NCBI GenBank assembly: GCA_031308135.1
Contig: JAHLJT010008756.1
Coordinates: 71,645,821 to 71,709,820 of the forward strand
From: Acheta domesticus
Taxonomy: Eukaryota; Arthropoda; Insecta; Orthoptera; Gryllidae
DNA: 64,000 nucleotides
Direction: 5' to 3'
The notes below the pieces were generated by a model. That model was not told the DNA's origin, made no database searches, and saw only the letters and a program-made list of their open reading frames with translations. This document shows positions 22,621-34,440 of the stretch, piece after piece. Made by a program: the position numbers and the translations under genes. How positions within the stretch are numbered: position 1 is the first letter of the stretch; each line of letters opens with the position of its first letter.

Positions 22621-24109
22621 ACTGGCTTAGGAGTGACGCCAGCGGACTTCGTTTTTTTATTATTTTTTATTATGATCGTTCATCTATTTCCATTCATCAA
22701 TCGCGGTTTTACTGATATAATATTGCTCCATTCAACATTTTACGTACTTCATGAACAACTATAAGGGGAGTAAATTAAGACAAGTGTTTCGTTTGTAAAT
22801 GAATTGAAGTCGCTTCACAGAAAAACGTATTGAAGAAAGAGACCTGAAACTCTATCGTTTCCAACGCACTTCGTTTCCGAAACAGCCCTTACAATGCATT
22901 GCCTGTCTTCACAGAAGGCTTCTGTCAATGCCTACACTGAATAATTTTGACACAACGAATGGCGTGGACGGAAAAACCCATAGGCAGAAAAATAGTCAAA
23001 CATGATCCCAGATGAGTCAAAGAACACAATTCAGACATGTCCCTAAAGGTACCTTTTCTCAATTTACGAATTTGCAATCAAAAAAAGAAAAATATTAAGA
23101 GTTGTTTTTCTTTCGCCATTACTTGCAAATTAGGAACAAATTGTATGATAATAATTGCGATTCGTGACAAAGTCACAAGGCACTTCATTAGAAATGGAAA
23201 AATTATGTAAATCGAGGATTGGCGAACCTACTCTTGCGTTAACTTCTTGAATTTCAAAACATCTGATGCTTTGAAAGTCTGATAACAGGCTCACGTGAAA
23301 TCACATGAACCATAGTGTCAAGCAACCAAAAGCTTTTGAAATCAGGGCAGAAGATGGTCAACACATTTAAATGCAGAGATCTACTACAATGAACTATGAA
23401 TCCACTTCTAAAATAACTTAAATGTTCTGAGTATGAGTACATATACTTTGTACACTTCTGTTAAGTAAGTTTAGGTAGCTTTCCTCATTTTTTTCATTCC
23501 TTTATAAATTGTATGATCAAAAATAATTTGTTTCAGTCCTTCCTCATCTCACCTTTTAAAATTTTGCTTTGAATTAAATTCACCAAAAAACATTACACTT
23601 CAGCCCAGAGCAGCTTTGATCAGACCAGACCGTGCAGACCATGGCTGCATAGCATACCTTTCCCTTTGATGTCCTTCGGGAAACCCAGGAGCAAAGCAAA
23701 AGAATGTTGTTATGATCGGTCTAAGAACACCAGGAACCAGGCCAACTGCTACAGTCGCAGAGCTTAAAATGCAGAAATATTTTACACAACGGGCTTAATT
23801 AACGTCAGACTTAATGACAAAACGGGCGGAAATGGGCAAATCAGAAAAACAAAATTAAAATTTCTGATGGTGAAATGTCTCTAGAAACTAAATTTCCTTG
23901 AAAAAGAAAAGAATAAATAAGGCACGCAAACAATTTGAAAAATTATTATTCACCTTCTATTAATTACGTGGTTGACCTGTGAAATTAGTGGTGCTACAAC
24001 AGGACATAATTCTTAGCATCATTTGTAGCATTTTCAATTTTCGAAAATTCAGAGTTAAGAAAAAAATGGACTTGCGATATTTTTATAAGCCTTCTTGATA
24101 CTAGCAGAT
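22621..24109. other. AT-rich intergenic DNA, no gene recognised
   Basis: AT-rich DNA with no supported gene, RNA or transposon end. The last few hundred bases may be a more diverged extension of the neighbouring family A copy. Confidence 0.5.
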
Positions 24110-24790
24110 ACATTTTTTTTTAAAAATTGGAACTGCTTTTGAGAGAATCTTATTTGCAAAATTTCTTTTATCTACGCAGAGATTACGCGAAAACTAGTGG
24201 TATTTAAAAAAATTGTACATGACCTCATTTAAAGAATTAATATTTAAGAACAGATTCAATTCAGAAGAAAAAGGTCTTCAAAGTTGTAATTGCATGAAGA
24301 GGCCGAATTTAACTTTCGCAATTTTCGAAAATTCCTGGAATTCAGCCATAATTTGCAATGCGCCATTTTTATAATTTCTTCTATCGGATAAAAAATTGAT
24401 TAAAAAATTTGGAGCCATTTTTGTGAAAAATTTGAAAATATCCTTGAGGCTTCATGTAAAGTTTCTCCCAAATTAAAGTATATGTTTCAATTTCAAGGGA
24501 GCGAGACGTCCGTCAGATCCATCAGGGAATATCGATTTTGGTGACAATCCTATTTTCGGTTTAGCCTTAGTCATGTTCACAGACAGACGATTAGGCGCTT
24601 TGCCTTTAACCAATATTTCGATATCAAAGACCAACAAAACGTGGATTCTGACTACGTGATAGAGGAAGTAATTTACTACATTCAGGAACACGAATTATCC
24701 ACTTTTTCGGTATCAGGTACCTACAATACGAATTTTCTGCTGAAAAATTGCCGTTTTTTGCTGCAGAATTAATATCTTGTTAGAAAAAGA
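24110..24790 (-). repeat. Interspersed repeat family A, copy 3 (longest)
   Basis: On the minus strand this covers both halves of family A. Its 24420-24790 part matches 18580-18940, and its 24130-24330 part matches the complement of 8640-8830 (AATTGTACATGACCTCATTT against AATTGTACCTGACCTTATTT). It links the two halves and shows that the family consensus exceeds about 650 bp. A 72-codon minus-strand frame runs through it but is not preserved in the other copies. Confidence 0.8.
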
Positions 24791-26293
24791 AAAAATCTAC
24801 GGGTCACTCGCTCAGCATAAAAACCCAAGATTTTCTAAACTTCGAAAGATTTGATTATAGAAAGAAATATCTTAAAATAACACTCAAAATTCTAGTTTAG
24901 ACAAGTGTAGCAGACCCCTAAGAGAAACTAATGGAGTTTTTTTTTCAGAACCTGAGATTCGTGATCCCCTACTTGTAAGAAGACTTCGATAACACGAAAC
25001 GAAAAAGAAACAGACGATAGACAATACACAATGTACACATATTATCTTTCCGTTAGGTGGAAGATCTCCAAAAACATGAAAATTAGATGAATTCATTGCA
25101 TTTCATTGTGTGCTGCAGCCAATACTGCTGATTTAATGCATTACACCGAAGTGGTGAGAAAACATAACAGATGAAACACAGATTTTGGCATTTCATTTAC
25201 CGATTTATTATTTCTTTTTTAGCATAAATGTTGTAACAAGTTCTCAGAATTTAAAACTGTCAATTTAATTGACTCACACACTTTGTGTGTGTGTGTGTGT
25301 GTGTTATTATTTGAAATGATTTCCCGCTTTTTAATGTGGCGCACTCTGGCGATGGCCGTGACTGCCAAACGTTCCTGACCTCTGGTGGCCAGTAAAGTAA
25401 CCATCCACAAGGTAGAAGGACACTATACAATAAAAACTTACACAAGCTACCAACCATTGCACGTACTACCATATCTAAATGTTCATGCTTCATTAAGCTT
25501 TCAAACAATAGTCTATACAATGCTTACAGAAGATTCTGCATCTGATAATATACTGGTTATACTGCTATTACGAATCAAAGAAAATATTCCAAGTTTATGA
25601 AACGTCAATATTTTGAACATTCAATTCAGATGTATTCTTCATTACAATTTTCCTTTTTCCAATAAATTAATGATTTTAGTAAGACACTAGTAGTCCTACA
25701 TCTCGATCACTTTCCTTTTAATTTTAGTTTTGTTTTTCTTGATTCTCATTTACAGCACTTATTAAATATCATTTACGAGGCATCTGCGTTTTAATTTCTG
25801 ACTTGCAAATGTAGTATTATTTCTACCTAAAATTTAGGATGAAAATTTCGAATTAGTACACAGAGAAAGACCGGTGGCTAAAATTCTTAACTGCATGAAA
25901 AATAGAGGTCGCTGCTGAAGGTACTAATTCTTCAGACTACCGCAGATAGCGCAGCGAACGATCTGTACAAATTCTTTAAAATCACGAACTTTTACCCAAA
26001 ATGTCGATCAAACAAACGGCATGATCACTTTTACGCGAGAATATATACATTGGTAAGCATAAAATTGTAGCATACAAGTTCCTCTTAACGGAAAGGCGGA
26101 ATGGTATTCAGGACAGTTGTTCTGAATAGGTGGCAGCTCTGCAAATGAACAGACAATAAGCGGTAACTCAAGAGAACTCTCTGCCGTATTGCCAATGTTA
26201 TGAAACATTTCGTAATATGTTATAAATCCTTGAGGTTTGAAAGTAATTAACCCTCCGTCGCAATAAGAAACCATCGCAAAAATAAATTGTTCA
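24791..26293. other. AT-rich intergenic DNA, no gene recognised
   Basis: Frames of 63 to 88 codons overlap across strands and show no domain. A (TG)n microsatellite lies inside. Confidence 0.5.
25284..25305. repeat. (TG)n microsatellite
   Basis: About ten uninterrupted TG dinucleotides, preceded by the complementary ACACAC, so the pair could form a small hairpin. Confidence 0.95.
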
Positions 26294-26446
26294 TAGGAGG
26301 AACCTTATCGCATTAAGCACAATAATTAGTGGCAACAACTGCTGATGCACAATTCTCAGATACTTTTCGAAATAGGAAACTTACCACATTAGAGTAATTA
26401 GTGACAATAACAGCTGATACACAATTCTCATCTATACTTCAAACTG
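26294..26446. repeat. Diverged tandem duplication, period about 79 bp
   Basis: Two adjacent units both begin TAGGA and contain, in order, CGCATTA or CACATTA, AATTAGTG, CAAC or CAAT, GCTGAT and CACAATTCTCA. The second unit is slightly shorter because of small deletions. Confidence 0.85.
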
Positions 26447-29027
26447 AATTTTTCTGTGCTTAACATTTATCCAGTTATCAGAAGGATAAACATTTTCTTA
26501 ACGTTAATAACATAGCCAAGGTTACCACCACAGATATATAGAACACTGAATATCTCTGGTTACCATGCAAAGTACTAGACTTTCAGACATTGCTCGAATA
26601 ACAAAATAATGTTTGGAACGAATCGATACTAATAGCAGTAGTAAAGTTATGCAAGTGTACGTTGAGTAGGCTGCCAAAGGATTCATTTCTTAGACGTTCA
26701 CTAGACTAATAAAGAAAACAATTTTACCTCTGTAGTATAATGTTAACATGTGTAGATCGAATACCTATTATAGTATTAATATTTACAGCACTGATAAGCC
26801 TATTATGTTTTGCTTCTATAATACCATCAATAATCGGGAATGGGAATGCACAAATACGTTACCAGCGAAAGAACGGATATTTTCGTAAGAAACCTCGAAG
26901 GATCAGTTGACTACTTTAGAATCAATCGATTCTAGCAAATAAATAAATCAGAAAAAATATATGAACACGCGAAAAGCGGTAAGACTTCTTGTATCGGTCA
27001 TTGTCAAGCTTGTGCATTATACTTAGATAATATTCCCGACGTTCCCCACGGAACATATCTATAAAGAACGCCACTTGCCTGAACATACGTCCTCTTTGAA
27101 GCTCATGGTATTGCATTCCTTGAATGTTTATGGTTCTTTCGATCGCAGGTTATCCGCATGAACGTGCAGGTGCTATGCACTATCTCTTGTTTAAAGAAAC
27201 GTCACCACTCTCCGTGAAGTACCCAGAAAATATGCGATAAGTTGTGAAAGCGAAGATAACCCCGTCCCTTAAAAACCTTTCATGTGAGAAAATTTGTAGG
27301 TCACCCAAGGCCAGACATAGAAGCGCGAGGGCGTTAAGACACCCTTCCTCCGACACTCACACGCAAACATACTAAAAAGTAATTTAATATTATTCGGACT
27401 TATTATAACCCTTGTTTTTAACAGCTACAAATGTCAAATCTAGGACCGATTTTAAATTTACAGGACAAAAATTCCATAATTATAAATCGGAGCTAGTTCA
27501 CATTTCGCCAAAAATGAAAATGTCAATATTTCGAAAGCAAGTTCGAGAAATGATACGTAAATGAGTTTCCGACAGTTCAAAACAGTTCCTCTCCCAGTGC
27601 CATACGTTTGCCAAGCTCCTTTTGCAGTAACTTACAGAAAACATTCATTTGAAGAGAGAAGAAAAAGAAGAGGAAAAAGAAAGAGGATAAAATCATCGTC
27701 AATCACGGAAACATAACAAGTAAAAGGCAAACCTACAGCAAATGCTTATATCCATCTTGACTGATGAGTGACATATTTATTTCCAAGAGAAGATAAAAGA
27801 GGTGGTGTGGCCTTTCATGTCCTCCCCTTTCTTCAGCTGATGATCACAGCGGTGAAATTGGTACTATTTTGCATTTCCTTTCAGCTGTATGGATGGATGA
27901 ACATGATTAGAGATAGATTAACATGAATGGAATTATGGTGTGGATGGGTTATGGGGTGATTTGAGAAGACAGCAGCCCCAAGGTGAAAACACCTACGCCT
28001 AAAGAGGGTCTCGTATTCGCACGGTTCTGCCTCTTTGAATGCTGTTCCAAGCCCCTGTTCCATCGATTTATCACCGGCCATTATATCCAAACGCTGATGC
28101 ATTAGGCACGAAAACTAAGAATATCGGCCCACTGGTCGGACAAGCTGTTCCAAAATTAACTTCACTATGGCCCGACCTGACTACCCGCAGAGACTTTTCA
28201 AATGTCATAGGAACTTCCACTTGCGCCTTGGCAGCAACCGGCCCTGTAAGTAAAGGTTTCCCAGAGTCCAGAGCACACAAAGACCAATAATTGTAGCTCC
28301 TTTTAGAAAGAGGAAAGGTGACGGCAGCTTCGGAAGTTAAATGTAATGCAGAACGTTTACCCAAAGCGAATTGTACCAAAGGCAGGTTTTCTTATCTTCG
28401 GGTTTCTGCATACAAACCTACCATGCAGAAGTTTTATGCTTGTATCAATATCACAAACACGTGTGAGGCCGCGTTACATTTCTTGCCAAGTTTGTCTAGA
28501 CTAGAGGATGTTCTGACAATAAAGAAGGACACAATTATTTTTTATATTATTTTCAATATTCAATGAAGTGAAAATCAACACGCGTTACAGTACACGTCAC
28601 CTATGACGCGCTTTACCCGGGCATAAAAATAAATATAGAAATGGACAACTTAGAGATCAATGTTGTTCTCGCATGTGTTGTCATACTCATAAGTCATACA
28701 TTATGAGACCCTATGACCGAAATGACCGACCTTTCTTTTTTTAAAAAATAGTATGCAGTTCTCTTAGGATTTTCCGTAACGGAACAGGTTCTTCCAGACA
28801 ACCTGACATTGCGGGACACTCATCATAATTCTCGCATTTCCATTGTAGGACATTCGCATAGTTCGGGTAAGCACACTACCATATTTCGTTACGCGCAAAG
28901 GCATAAATATTACTGATCTTTCCATCTTCATCCGGGGCATTTCCCCTTCGTTGTGTTTTAGGGAAATCTACATACTTTGGTTGACCGTAATTTTGATCGC
29001 ACGTACTCAAATGTACACACACATCTC

Positions 29028-29033
<6 letters not shown>
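26447..29033. other. AT-rich intergenic DNA, no gene recognised
   Basis: No convincing gene. The section 28000-28480 has a more balanced composition and overlapping frames of 102 (minus), 83 and 82 (plus) codons, which I cannot assign. A purine-rich tract lies at 27655-27690. The rest is AT-rich with no recognised element. Confidence 0.45.
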
Positions 29034-29074
<41 letters not shown>

Positions 29075-29086
29075 TATATATATATA
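29034..29086. repeat. (TA)n microsatellite
   Basis: About 26 TA dinucleotides with one interruption (AAATA). Reading frames across it encode Tyr-Ile repeats and are artefacts. Confidence 0.97.
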
Positions 29087-29536
29087 ATGCAACAAATATA
29101 TATTTTGCAAGGGGATATCTTGACACTCAAATGCGGCACTTGTGTGAAGGTATGTCTTATATGGGTTGTGGGCGGAGGCAATAATTTGCACGTACATTGG
29201 TGTGCGGTTAATGTCAATGGCACCTACGTCGTAAAAATGCAAGTGAATAGAGAATGGTGAATCGTAAAGTGTGCTCAGAATCAACACTCGAAGACCCCCC
29301 ATCCTGCGTACCACTAGCATGAATTGTCAATGAATATGTCACAAAGAAAATCAATGTTCTTTCGCAAAGTTGCTTCTAATGTATCAACATATAACAAAGA
29401 GTCATTTAATTGAATAACATTTAATTTTCAAACCAACATGTTTGATATAGCCAGCACCTATTTCCTCTTCACATTTACACATATTGCACCACTCATATTT
29501 GTACACTACTAACATTATGCATGCATTGCCCATTAT

Positions 29537-29567
29537 ATTATTATTATTGTTATTATTATTATTATTA
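29537..29567. repeat. Imperfect (ATT)n microsatellite
   Basis: About ten ATT triplets with one TTG interruption. Confidence 0.93.
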
Positions 29568-29728
29568 CTTATTTCCCCTCTGCCATACTGAGTTTATACG
29601 TTGTTATTTGTTCCTTTCTTAGTTTACTGTTGGCCATTGTTTCGTACCCTACATTCACGATCTAAAAGGCAGTATCCACCGTAAACAGCAGCACTTCCAT
29701 TAGAAACAGCTAACGTTTAGTGAATAAG

Positions 29729-29990
29729 TACGAGGGGCATCCACAAAGGAAGATTCCTTAGGTCTTGAACAAAAAGAAAACACAATTTCATGGGAAAATT
29801 TTAGTGTGGCAGACCATTTTTAGGCACACCACATTTTTTTCACATGAACACTACCAGAACTGAGACATCTGTTATGTCATGGGATCAACATTTGTACACT
29901 TGAATCGTAGACTTCTGCCGCCCGCGATAGGTACTGGTGTTTCACAGCCACCTGTAACTCTGCATCACTGTGCAACCACTAATGACGCGT
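29729..29990. mobile_element. Mariner-like element terminus, putative
   Basis: Begins with TACGAGGGGCATCCACAAAG, resembling the terminal inverted repeat of mariner elements of the cecropia/mori type, whose ends commonly read TACGAGGGKNRTTCAAAAAG. The element would start after TA, as expected for Tc1/mariner insertion. No matching right end is seen in the next kilobase and no transposase frame is preserved, so it appears to be a truncated relic. The right limit is arbitrary. Confidence 0.4.
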
Positions 29991-30838
29991 GAGGTGTGAC
30001 AACATGAACTACTCACCTACCATTCCATTAAAGCAATTTTTTTTATTTAATTACAATTATGCTTCCAAAGTGTATAGTAGAAGAAATCGTGCCGCAATGG
30101 TGCTCTGCCAGGAAGGAGACTAGGAACCCAAGAGAGAGATCCCGAGACAGATCTCTATCTGCCTTCTTAGGCTTTTCCCTAAGGAAATTCTGCGCACTCA
30201 CTGGAGTGAACAAGACACCCCTTGAAGATAAAAACCCAAATGATGGACCTGCTTTTGGGCGTAAAGCAATGTAACTTCAACCACTGGAGTAGAAATGCCT
30301 TTCCCACCGGGGATCAGATAGAATAAATATCCCCCCCCCTCTCTCTCTCTCTCTCAAGCGTCCCCCTGTCTAAGCGACAAGCGGTCAGGGACATTTGTAA
30401 TTGTAATTGTCCTTTCTTAAGCTATTCCCTCAAGCGATTTTTAACTGTGTTGTATTAAGAGGTGGAAAATGGTTCAAGATTACTCTTGATTAAATATCTT
30501 CCTACGACAGGAAGCGTTGACAGATTACTTTGAATTTTGAGAATAAGGGTTTATATGTTAGGACAATTACTTTTCTCATGTAAAAACAGATGATTTTAAT
30601 AATTACTTATCTCTTAATGAAACAACAACGGATTCGTTTCTCCCATTTCACATCATTTCTATGGCTTGCTAACACATTTTACCTACAGGATGAGAATCTT
30701 AAGGACAGGATTTGGCCGCGTGCGCGAATCCGATCTAAACGTCTTTCGCTAACTCCTTCGGTGGTCGGCCCTTCTGCCAAGTTTCTACAGCATGTGATTT
30801 GCATCTTCAAGTCCAGTTTGTCTATCAAATGTTTATTA
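29991..30838. other. Intergenic DNA, no gene recognised
   Basis: Two plus-strand frames of 71 and 83 codons show no recognisable domain. A nine-C run followed by (CT)n lies at 30331-30355. No RNA or transposon end was found. Confidence 0.5.
30331..30355. repeat. Poly-C followed by (CT)n
   Basis: Nine C residues, then about eight CT dinucleotides. Confidence 0.93.
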
Positions 30839-31050
30839 TGACCTCCACAGAGATCCACAATAAACTACATTACAGGATCACAGTTTCAAAAAATTCCTTC
30901 CTTCATGGTGGTGTAGATTTGGCTGCTGGTGTGGGTGCTGCTGACTTTATGTTGAATGACCCCAATAGAGGTCCATAATAAACTATGCTACAAGATCACC
31001 ACTTCAAATAATTCCCGCCTTCATGCTGGCTTCTTGCTGGTGCCACTTTT
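30839..31050. repeat. Diverged tandem duplication, period 118 bp
   Basis: Units start at 30839 (TGACCTCCACAGAG) and 30957 (TGACCCCAATAGAG). Both continue with GATCCA or GGTCCA, TAATAAACTA or AATAAACTA, AAGATCAC or AGGATCAC, ATTCC, CTTCATG and GCTGGTG. Divergence is around a fifth of positions by eye, so the duplication is not recent. Confidence 0.85.
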
Positions 31051-32169
31051 CATCATGTAACGTCCACCTTTATCCAATCGATATATCAATTGACATGATT
31101 CTGACCAGGAGGAACTTTTGTCCGAGTCTCGATGGTGGTAGGAATTTCAACACTGTAGCTGTACCGCTCGCAAAATAACCATCATGGCGGACGTAACTTT
31201 AGTGAAGCCTCTGAGGCTTCCCCAGCCCCGTGCCAGCTGAGATTTCCCCTCTCGACGATAAGGAAGCGCGAAGGGGACTGCAATACACAGAGATCGCACT
31301 GACCGTCATTCGTCATCACTACCCTCATCGTCAGAAGAGGAACTCGCTCTGTCACGAGTGTCTAAGAAATGACTAATTAATCAATGTGTTGGTCTATCAC
31401 GTTATCCAACTCCTGAAACCCTTATTCAAGACATAAAAATGTCTTCATGACATTTTCTGTTGCTCGTTTGGAGAACTCCTACTGTAGAAACACGTAAGCT
31501 GCCTTCCGTCCGTTCCTTCTCACTCATCAGTTTGTTATCGCAGTGTTGAATTACCGCGCGATCCACGAGAGAACTATGTTGTGACAAAGAGCGCAGGCAG
31601 GCGGAGAAATGTTTTTAGCTTTGGAGGGGGGAAGCCACGTTCGGGCATGCCCATTAGAAGATTTTTTTGAGTCTGGTAGAGCGTAGCTAGGCAGGTAAGT
31701 CGGATTCAGCGTAGGAGAATTCTAGCGGCTGACTTCTCTGATCAGTAGATTTCCGCGGTTTCTCCGATCGCGAATGCCGGAGCAGTACCCAAACAAACGG
31801 GTCACGGACCGCGAGCGATCTTTCCTAAAACTCTTTCCTGGTCATCATCACACCTTACTTACATACACACTTACATGCACCACAGTACCACATATGTCGG
31901 GAGTTTGTCCCGGCTGTGGCGGTGGCCGGCTGATGGGAGATACCTGGTTTGGGAAAATCCTTCAAAAATGCAAACCGACGGGTAGGTCGGCGCCGGATCT
32001 CGCCATCTAACGGACGGAAGATCATCGTCACCTCCGGCAATAAAAAGCATGCACTACACTTACGGGACCAATAACCTTATCCGTTGACGCTCTCGAAATC
32101 ACTAATCGATCAATCAACCAAGCCATACCAACCAAGCCAAGTCAACCAAGACGGTCCCATAACCACACG
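31051..32169. other. Mixed-composition DNA, possible unassigned exon pieces
   Basis: This kilobase is less AT-rich than most of the window. At 31180-31205 there is CCATCATGGCGGACG, an ATG in a YY1-like context that opens only about 19 codons. At 31691-31699 there is a consensus-quality splice donor, CAGGTAAGT, on the plus strand. Neither can be linked to a supported exon. A 78-codon plus frame at 31774-32010 is unrecognised. Confidence 0.4.
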
Positions 32170-32517
32170 CCAGCTTCGCCCATCTGGTGTTCGCCCGGCC
32201 ACCTGTGCTTCTCTCGCAGTCTGCGCCTCTCCGTCTCCCCCCACCACCACCACCACCACCACCACCTCCGGCGCGGAAGCACGCGACCGCAGCGGAAGGG
32301 CGGGGGAAGGGAAGCCAGGGAAGGGTGAGAGAGACGCGGAGGGTGCCCGAGAGCGGGCGCGCGGGCGGGGCGGGTGGGCCGCGGCGCAGGCGGACGTGCA
32401 GCCCGTAGGACCCTCCATGGCGCCACGCGGTTCGCAACTCACGCCCAGCGCCGCGCCGCCGGCCCGCTGCGCCCGGCACGTGCGGCTCCGCGGTGGCGCC
32501 CGCGAGTGGAACGCCCG
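32170..32517. other. GC-rich CpG island truncated by foldback insertions
   Basis: A strongly GC- and CpG-rich block including a (CCA)n run at 32241-32266 and GGGCGCGCGGGCGGGGCGGG. Frames up to 150 codons are open on both strands, which is a composition effect. GC content drops sharply at 32518, exactly where the first foldback element starts, so the island may have been split or cut off by the insertion. I see no TATA box; no gene is assignable. Confidence 0.55.
32241..32266. repeat. (CCA)n microsatellite
   Basis: About eight CCA triplets within the GC island. Confidence 0.93.
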
Positions 32518-32774
32518 TATACTGCGATTTTTGTAGGAAGAGCTCTCAAGGCGACTCAAATCCCATCTTCGCGATGGAATATGTCACGGCATTTCGTGTC
32601 ATTCACAGTCGTTCCGCTAGATTTCGCACGATCGCGACCGTATGAAGCAGTGCTTGCGATCATGCGACTTCTACCGGCAAGACCGAGAAAAGATGCCAAA
32701 TGCCGTGACATATTCCATCGTGAAGATGGGATTTGAGTGGCCTTGAGAGCTCTTCCTACAAAAATCGCAGTATA
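32518..32774. mobile_element. Foldback MITE, family F, copy 1
   Basis: A 257-bp near-complete palindrome. It starts TATACTGCGATTTTTGTAGG and ends with the exact reverse complement of that sequence. The arms continue inward for roughly 85 to 90 bp with few mismatches (AGCTCTCAAGG, ACTCAAATCCCATCTTC, GGAATATGTCACGGCATTT). The central part holds GTTCCGCTAGATTTCGCACG and CGATCGCGACCG. It encodes nothing, although accidental frames cross it. The outermost TATA at each end could be a target site included in the repeat, so the exact boundary is uncertain by a few bases. A transcript would fold into a long hairpin. Confidence 0.9.
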
Positions 32775-33003
32775 AGAGCGACTCTCAAGGAAACTCAAAT
32801 CCCAACTTCGCGATGGAATATGTCACGGCATTTCGCGTCTTTCTCAGTCGTTCCGCTAGATTTCGCACGATCGCGACCGTATGAAGCAGTGATACTGCTC
32901 GCTCGGCAAGACCGAGAAAAGACGCGAAATGCCGTGACATATTCCATCGCGAAGATGGGATTTGAGTTTCCTTGAGAGTCGCTCTTAGAAAAATCGCAGT
33001 ATA
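32773..33003. mobile_element. Foldback MITE, family F, copy 2, fused to copy 1
   Basis: A second palindrome of the same family directly abuts copy 1. Its right arm ends in the complete terminal sequence, but its left arm starts at AAGAGCGACTCTCAAGG and lacks the outer 15 bases (TATACTGCGATTTTT), which are replaced by the right end of copy 1. Both copies share the centre GTTCCGCTAGATTTCGCACG. The outermost ends of the pair are still inverted repeats of each other. This arrangement suggests recombination between two elements or insertion into a terminus. Confidence 0.88.
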
Positions 33004-33004
33004 G

Positions 33005-33240
33005 GTGGTTCCACACATTCGGCATTCGCCGAGCAGCGAGCTACTGCTCGCCCGATCCCGACCAGCTGATGTGTTCGGCGAATGTTTGCTCCCTTTGAGG
33101 TGTCCAAAAGACCGACACGCGGTGGGTAGGGAGAGCGCCGAATGTTCGTCACTCGGCAAATAGTAAGCGATCCATCCACACTACTCGAGATACGGCGAGC
33201 GGTTGCTCGCTGCTCGCCGAATAGCGAATGTGTGGAGCCG
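33005..33240. mobile_element. Foldback MITE of a second, unrelated family
   Basis: A second type of palindrome follows immediately. The left arm runs GTTCCACACATTCGGCATTC, CGAGCAGCGAG, CTGCTCGCC; the right arm reads, on the other strand, GGCTCCACACATTCGCTATTC, CGAGCAGCGAGC, CGCTCGCC. A further copy of the edge GAAATCCGCCGGCTCC occurs alone at about 63288. The loop contains GTGTTCGGCGAATG, a degenerate internal copy of the arm motif. No target duplication is clear. It is non-coding. Confidence 0.82.
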
Positions 33241-33481
33241 GCGGATTTCCGCCTAGGTAAACCAGGCAGCTATCCCAGCAGACCCAACTTCCGAGAGGAG
33301 ACCCAGATGAAAATAAAATACAATACGACCTCAATAAAATTCAACATTTTTTTTAGTTTATTATCACGGAAGTAGTATTTAAAAGAACTACATGACTAGT
33401 AGAATCGCATCTCGCAATCCGAAGCTCATAGCAACTGCGATGGTCCTAGGGATTTGTGATTGATTTACCACTCCAAAATTT

Positions 33482-33714
33482 GCTTGTCTCATGTTTAACC
33501 TTACGCCCCCCCCCCCCACACACACACACACATTCGTCTTGTTTTACCTGACCCCGTTCGCAGCAGTGACTCGTGCTCAACGGAAGAACTTTTACCTTCA
33601 GTGTTAACGAAATTGATTACGGTACAGGAGTTCGCCCATTCACCTCGAAGATGTGGCCAACGACAAACCCGTATTCAGAAGAAAATCAGAAATTTGGTGC
33701 GGGGGAAGCTGTGT
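33482..33714 (+). pseudogene. Repeat G copy 1 with shared open frame, origin unknown
   Basis: Aligns in inverted orientation with 35254-35470 at high identity. From about 33541 to 33720 one plus-strand frame stays open for 60 codons and contains SDSCSTEE, VQEFAHSP and QRQTRIQKKIRNL. The same frame is readable in the other copy apart from one CGA-to-TGA stop. Preserved frame and conservative changes suggest that both copies descend from a coding sequence, perhaps a transposase tail with a basic region, but I recognise no family. Poly-C and (CA)n expansions lie near the left end. Confidence 0.5.
33506..33532. repeat. Poly-C and (CA)n microsatellite
   Basis: Twelve C residues followed by about eight CA dinucleotides, inside repeat G copy 1. 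The other copy has only CACCCACATT-type sequence at the matching place, so the expansion came after the duplication. Confidence 0.93.
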
Positions 33715-33749
33715 CGCATCTAGTACTAGTCAGTTTCTTTAAAATACCT

Positions 33750-33795
<46 letters not shown>
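33750..33795. repeat. (AAT)n microsatellite
   Basis: About 15 AAT triplets with a terminal interruption. The Asn-run frame across it is an artefact. Confidence 0.96.
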
Positions 33796-33889
33796 TAAAT
33801 AAGAGGAAATCATACAACTGAATTATATATCAATAATAATTAAATAATTATTTTATTTTATTATGATAAATTATTTTTTTGTTCAGTAC

Positions 33890-34440
33890 TAAAAGGAGGG
33901 GCTCCATTGTTCCCCCTGCCATCTTTGGTTCTTGGAGGCAGGCATGCGAAGCCGAAAACAAGACGGGGGGTCAGGGGGGGCAACTACGTTTCTGGGCCCC
34001 ATTGCACATTATTTGTATAGAGCAGCGTATTTTACTAAAAATTAATAAAATACAAAGAGAATGAAATTATAACTTGAGTTAATAAATACAAATAATAATA
34101 TTAATTGATATGCTGTTAATATGCTGAACCACAAACTAAATTAGCAGATGCCTTGGAGAGCCTCTTTCCCAAATGTCCATAATAATTCCCCAAATACTGA
34201 GTTAGAAAAGGGGGGTAATCAAAGATTGGGTATATTTACGGAAATAAAATGTAATATTACAACAGCCTACGGGATCCCTTCTATAATTTTTAGGGCCATG
34301 GGCCCCCTTGCCCCTTCCCTCTATGCGCACGTCTATGGGTATTAAATGCGCACGTTTTCTTGAGCTCTTGAATACCTACTCCCACTCCTTTACTAACGTT
34401 AGCTTAATAAAGAGTAAACGATAACAAGGGGCAGTATTGG
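33890..34440. repeat. GGGCCCC-edged repeat D, copy 1
   Basis: GC-rich edges (AGGAGGGGCTCC near 33894, GGCCCCATTGCAC near 33996, GGGCCATGGGCCCCCTTGCC near 34291) surround an AT-rich middle, a layout typical of a decayed short DNA transposon. The right part, ATGCGCACGTTTTCTTGAG followed by CCCACTCCTTTACTAACG, recurs inverted at 58250-58340. Boundaries and class are not established. Confidence 0.45.

Noticed and set aside
28876..29320. Frames of 77 to 120 codons with Tyr-Ile runs
   Set aside because: They span the (TA)n microsatellite and are simple-sequence translations.
31180..31260. Start codon of a gene at ATGGCGGACG
   Set aside because: The frame stops after about 19 codons and no splice donor in a suitable place continues it.
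32084..32559. Two overlapping frames of about 150 codons on opposite strands
   Set aside because: Both cross a CpG-rich island and end inside a foldback element; mutual openness is a GC effect.
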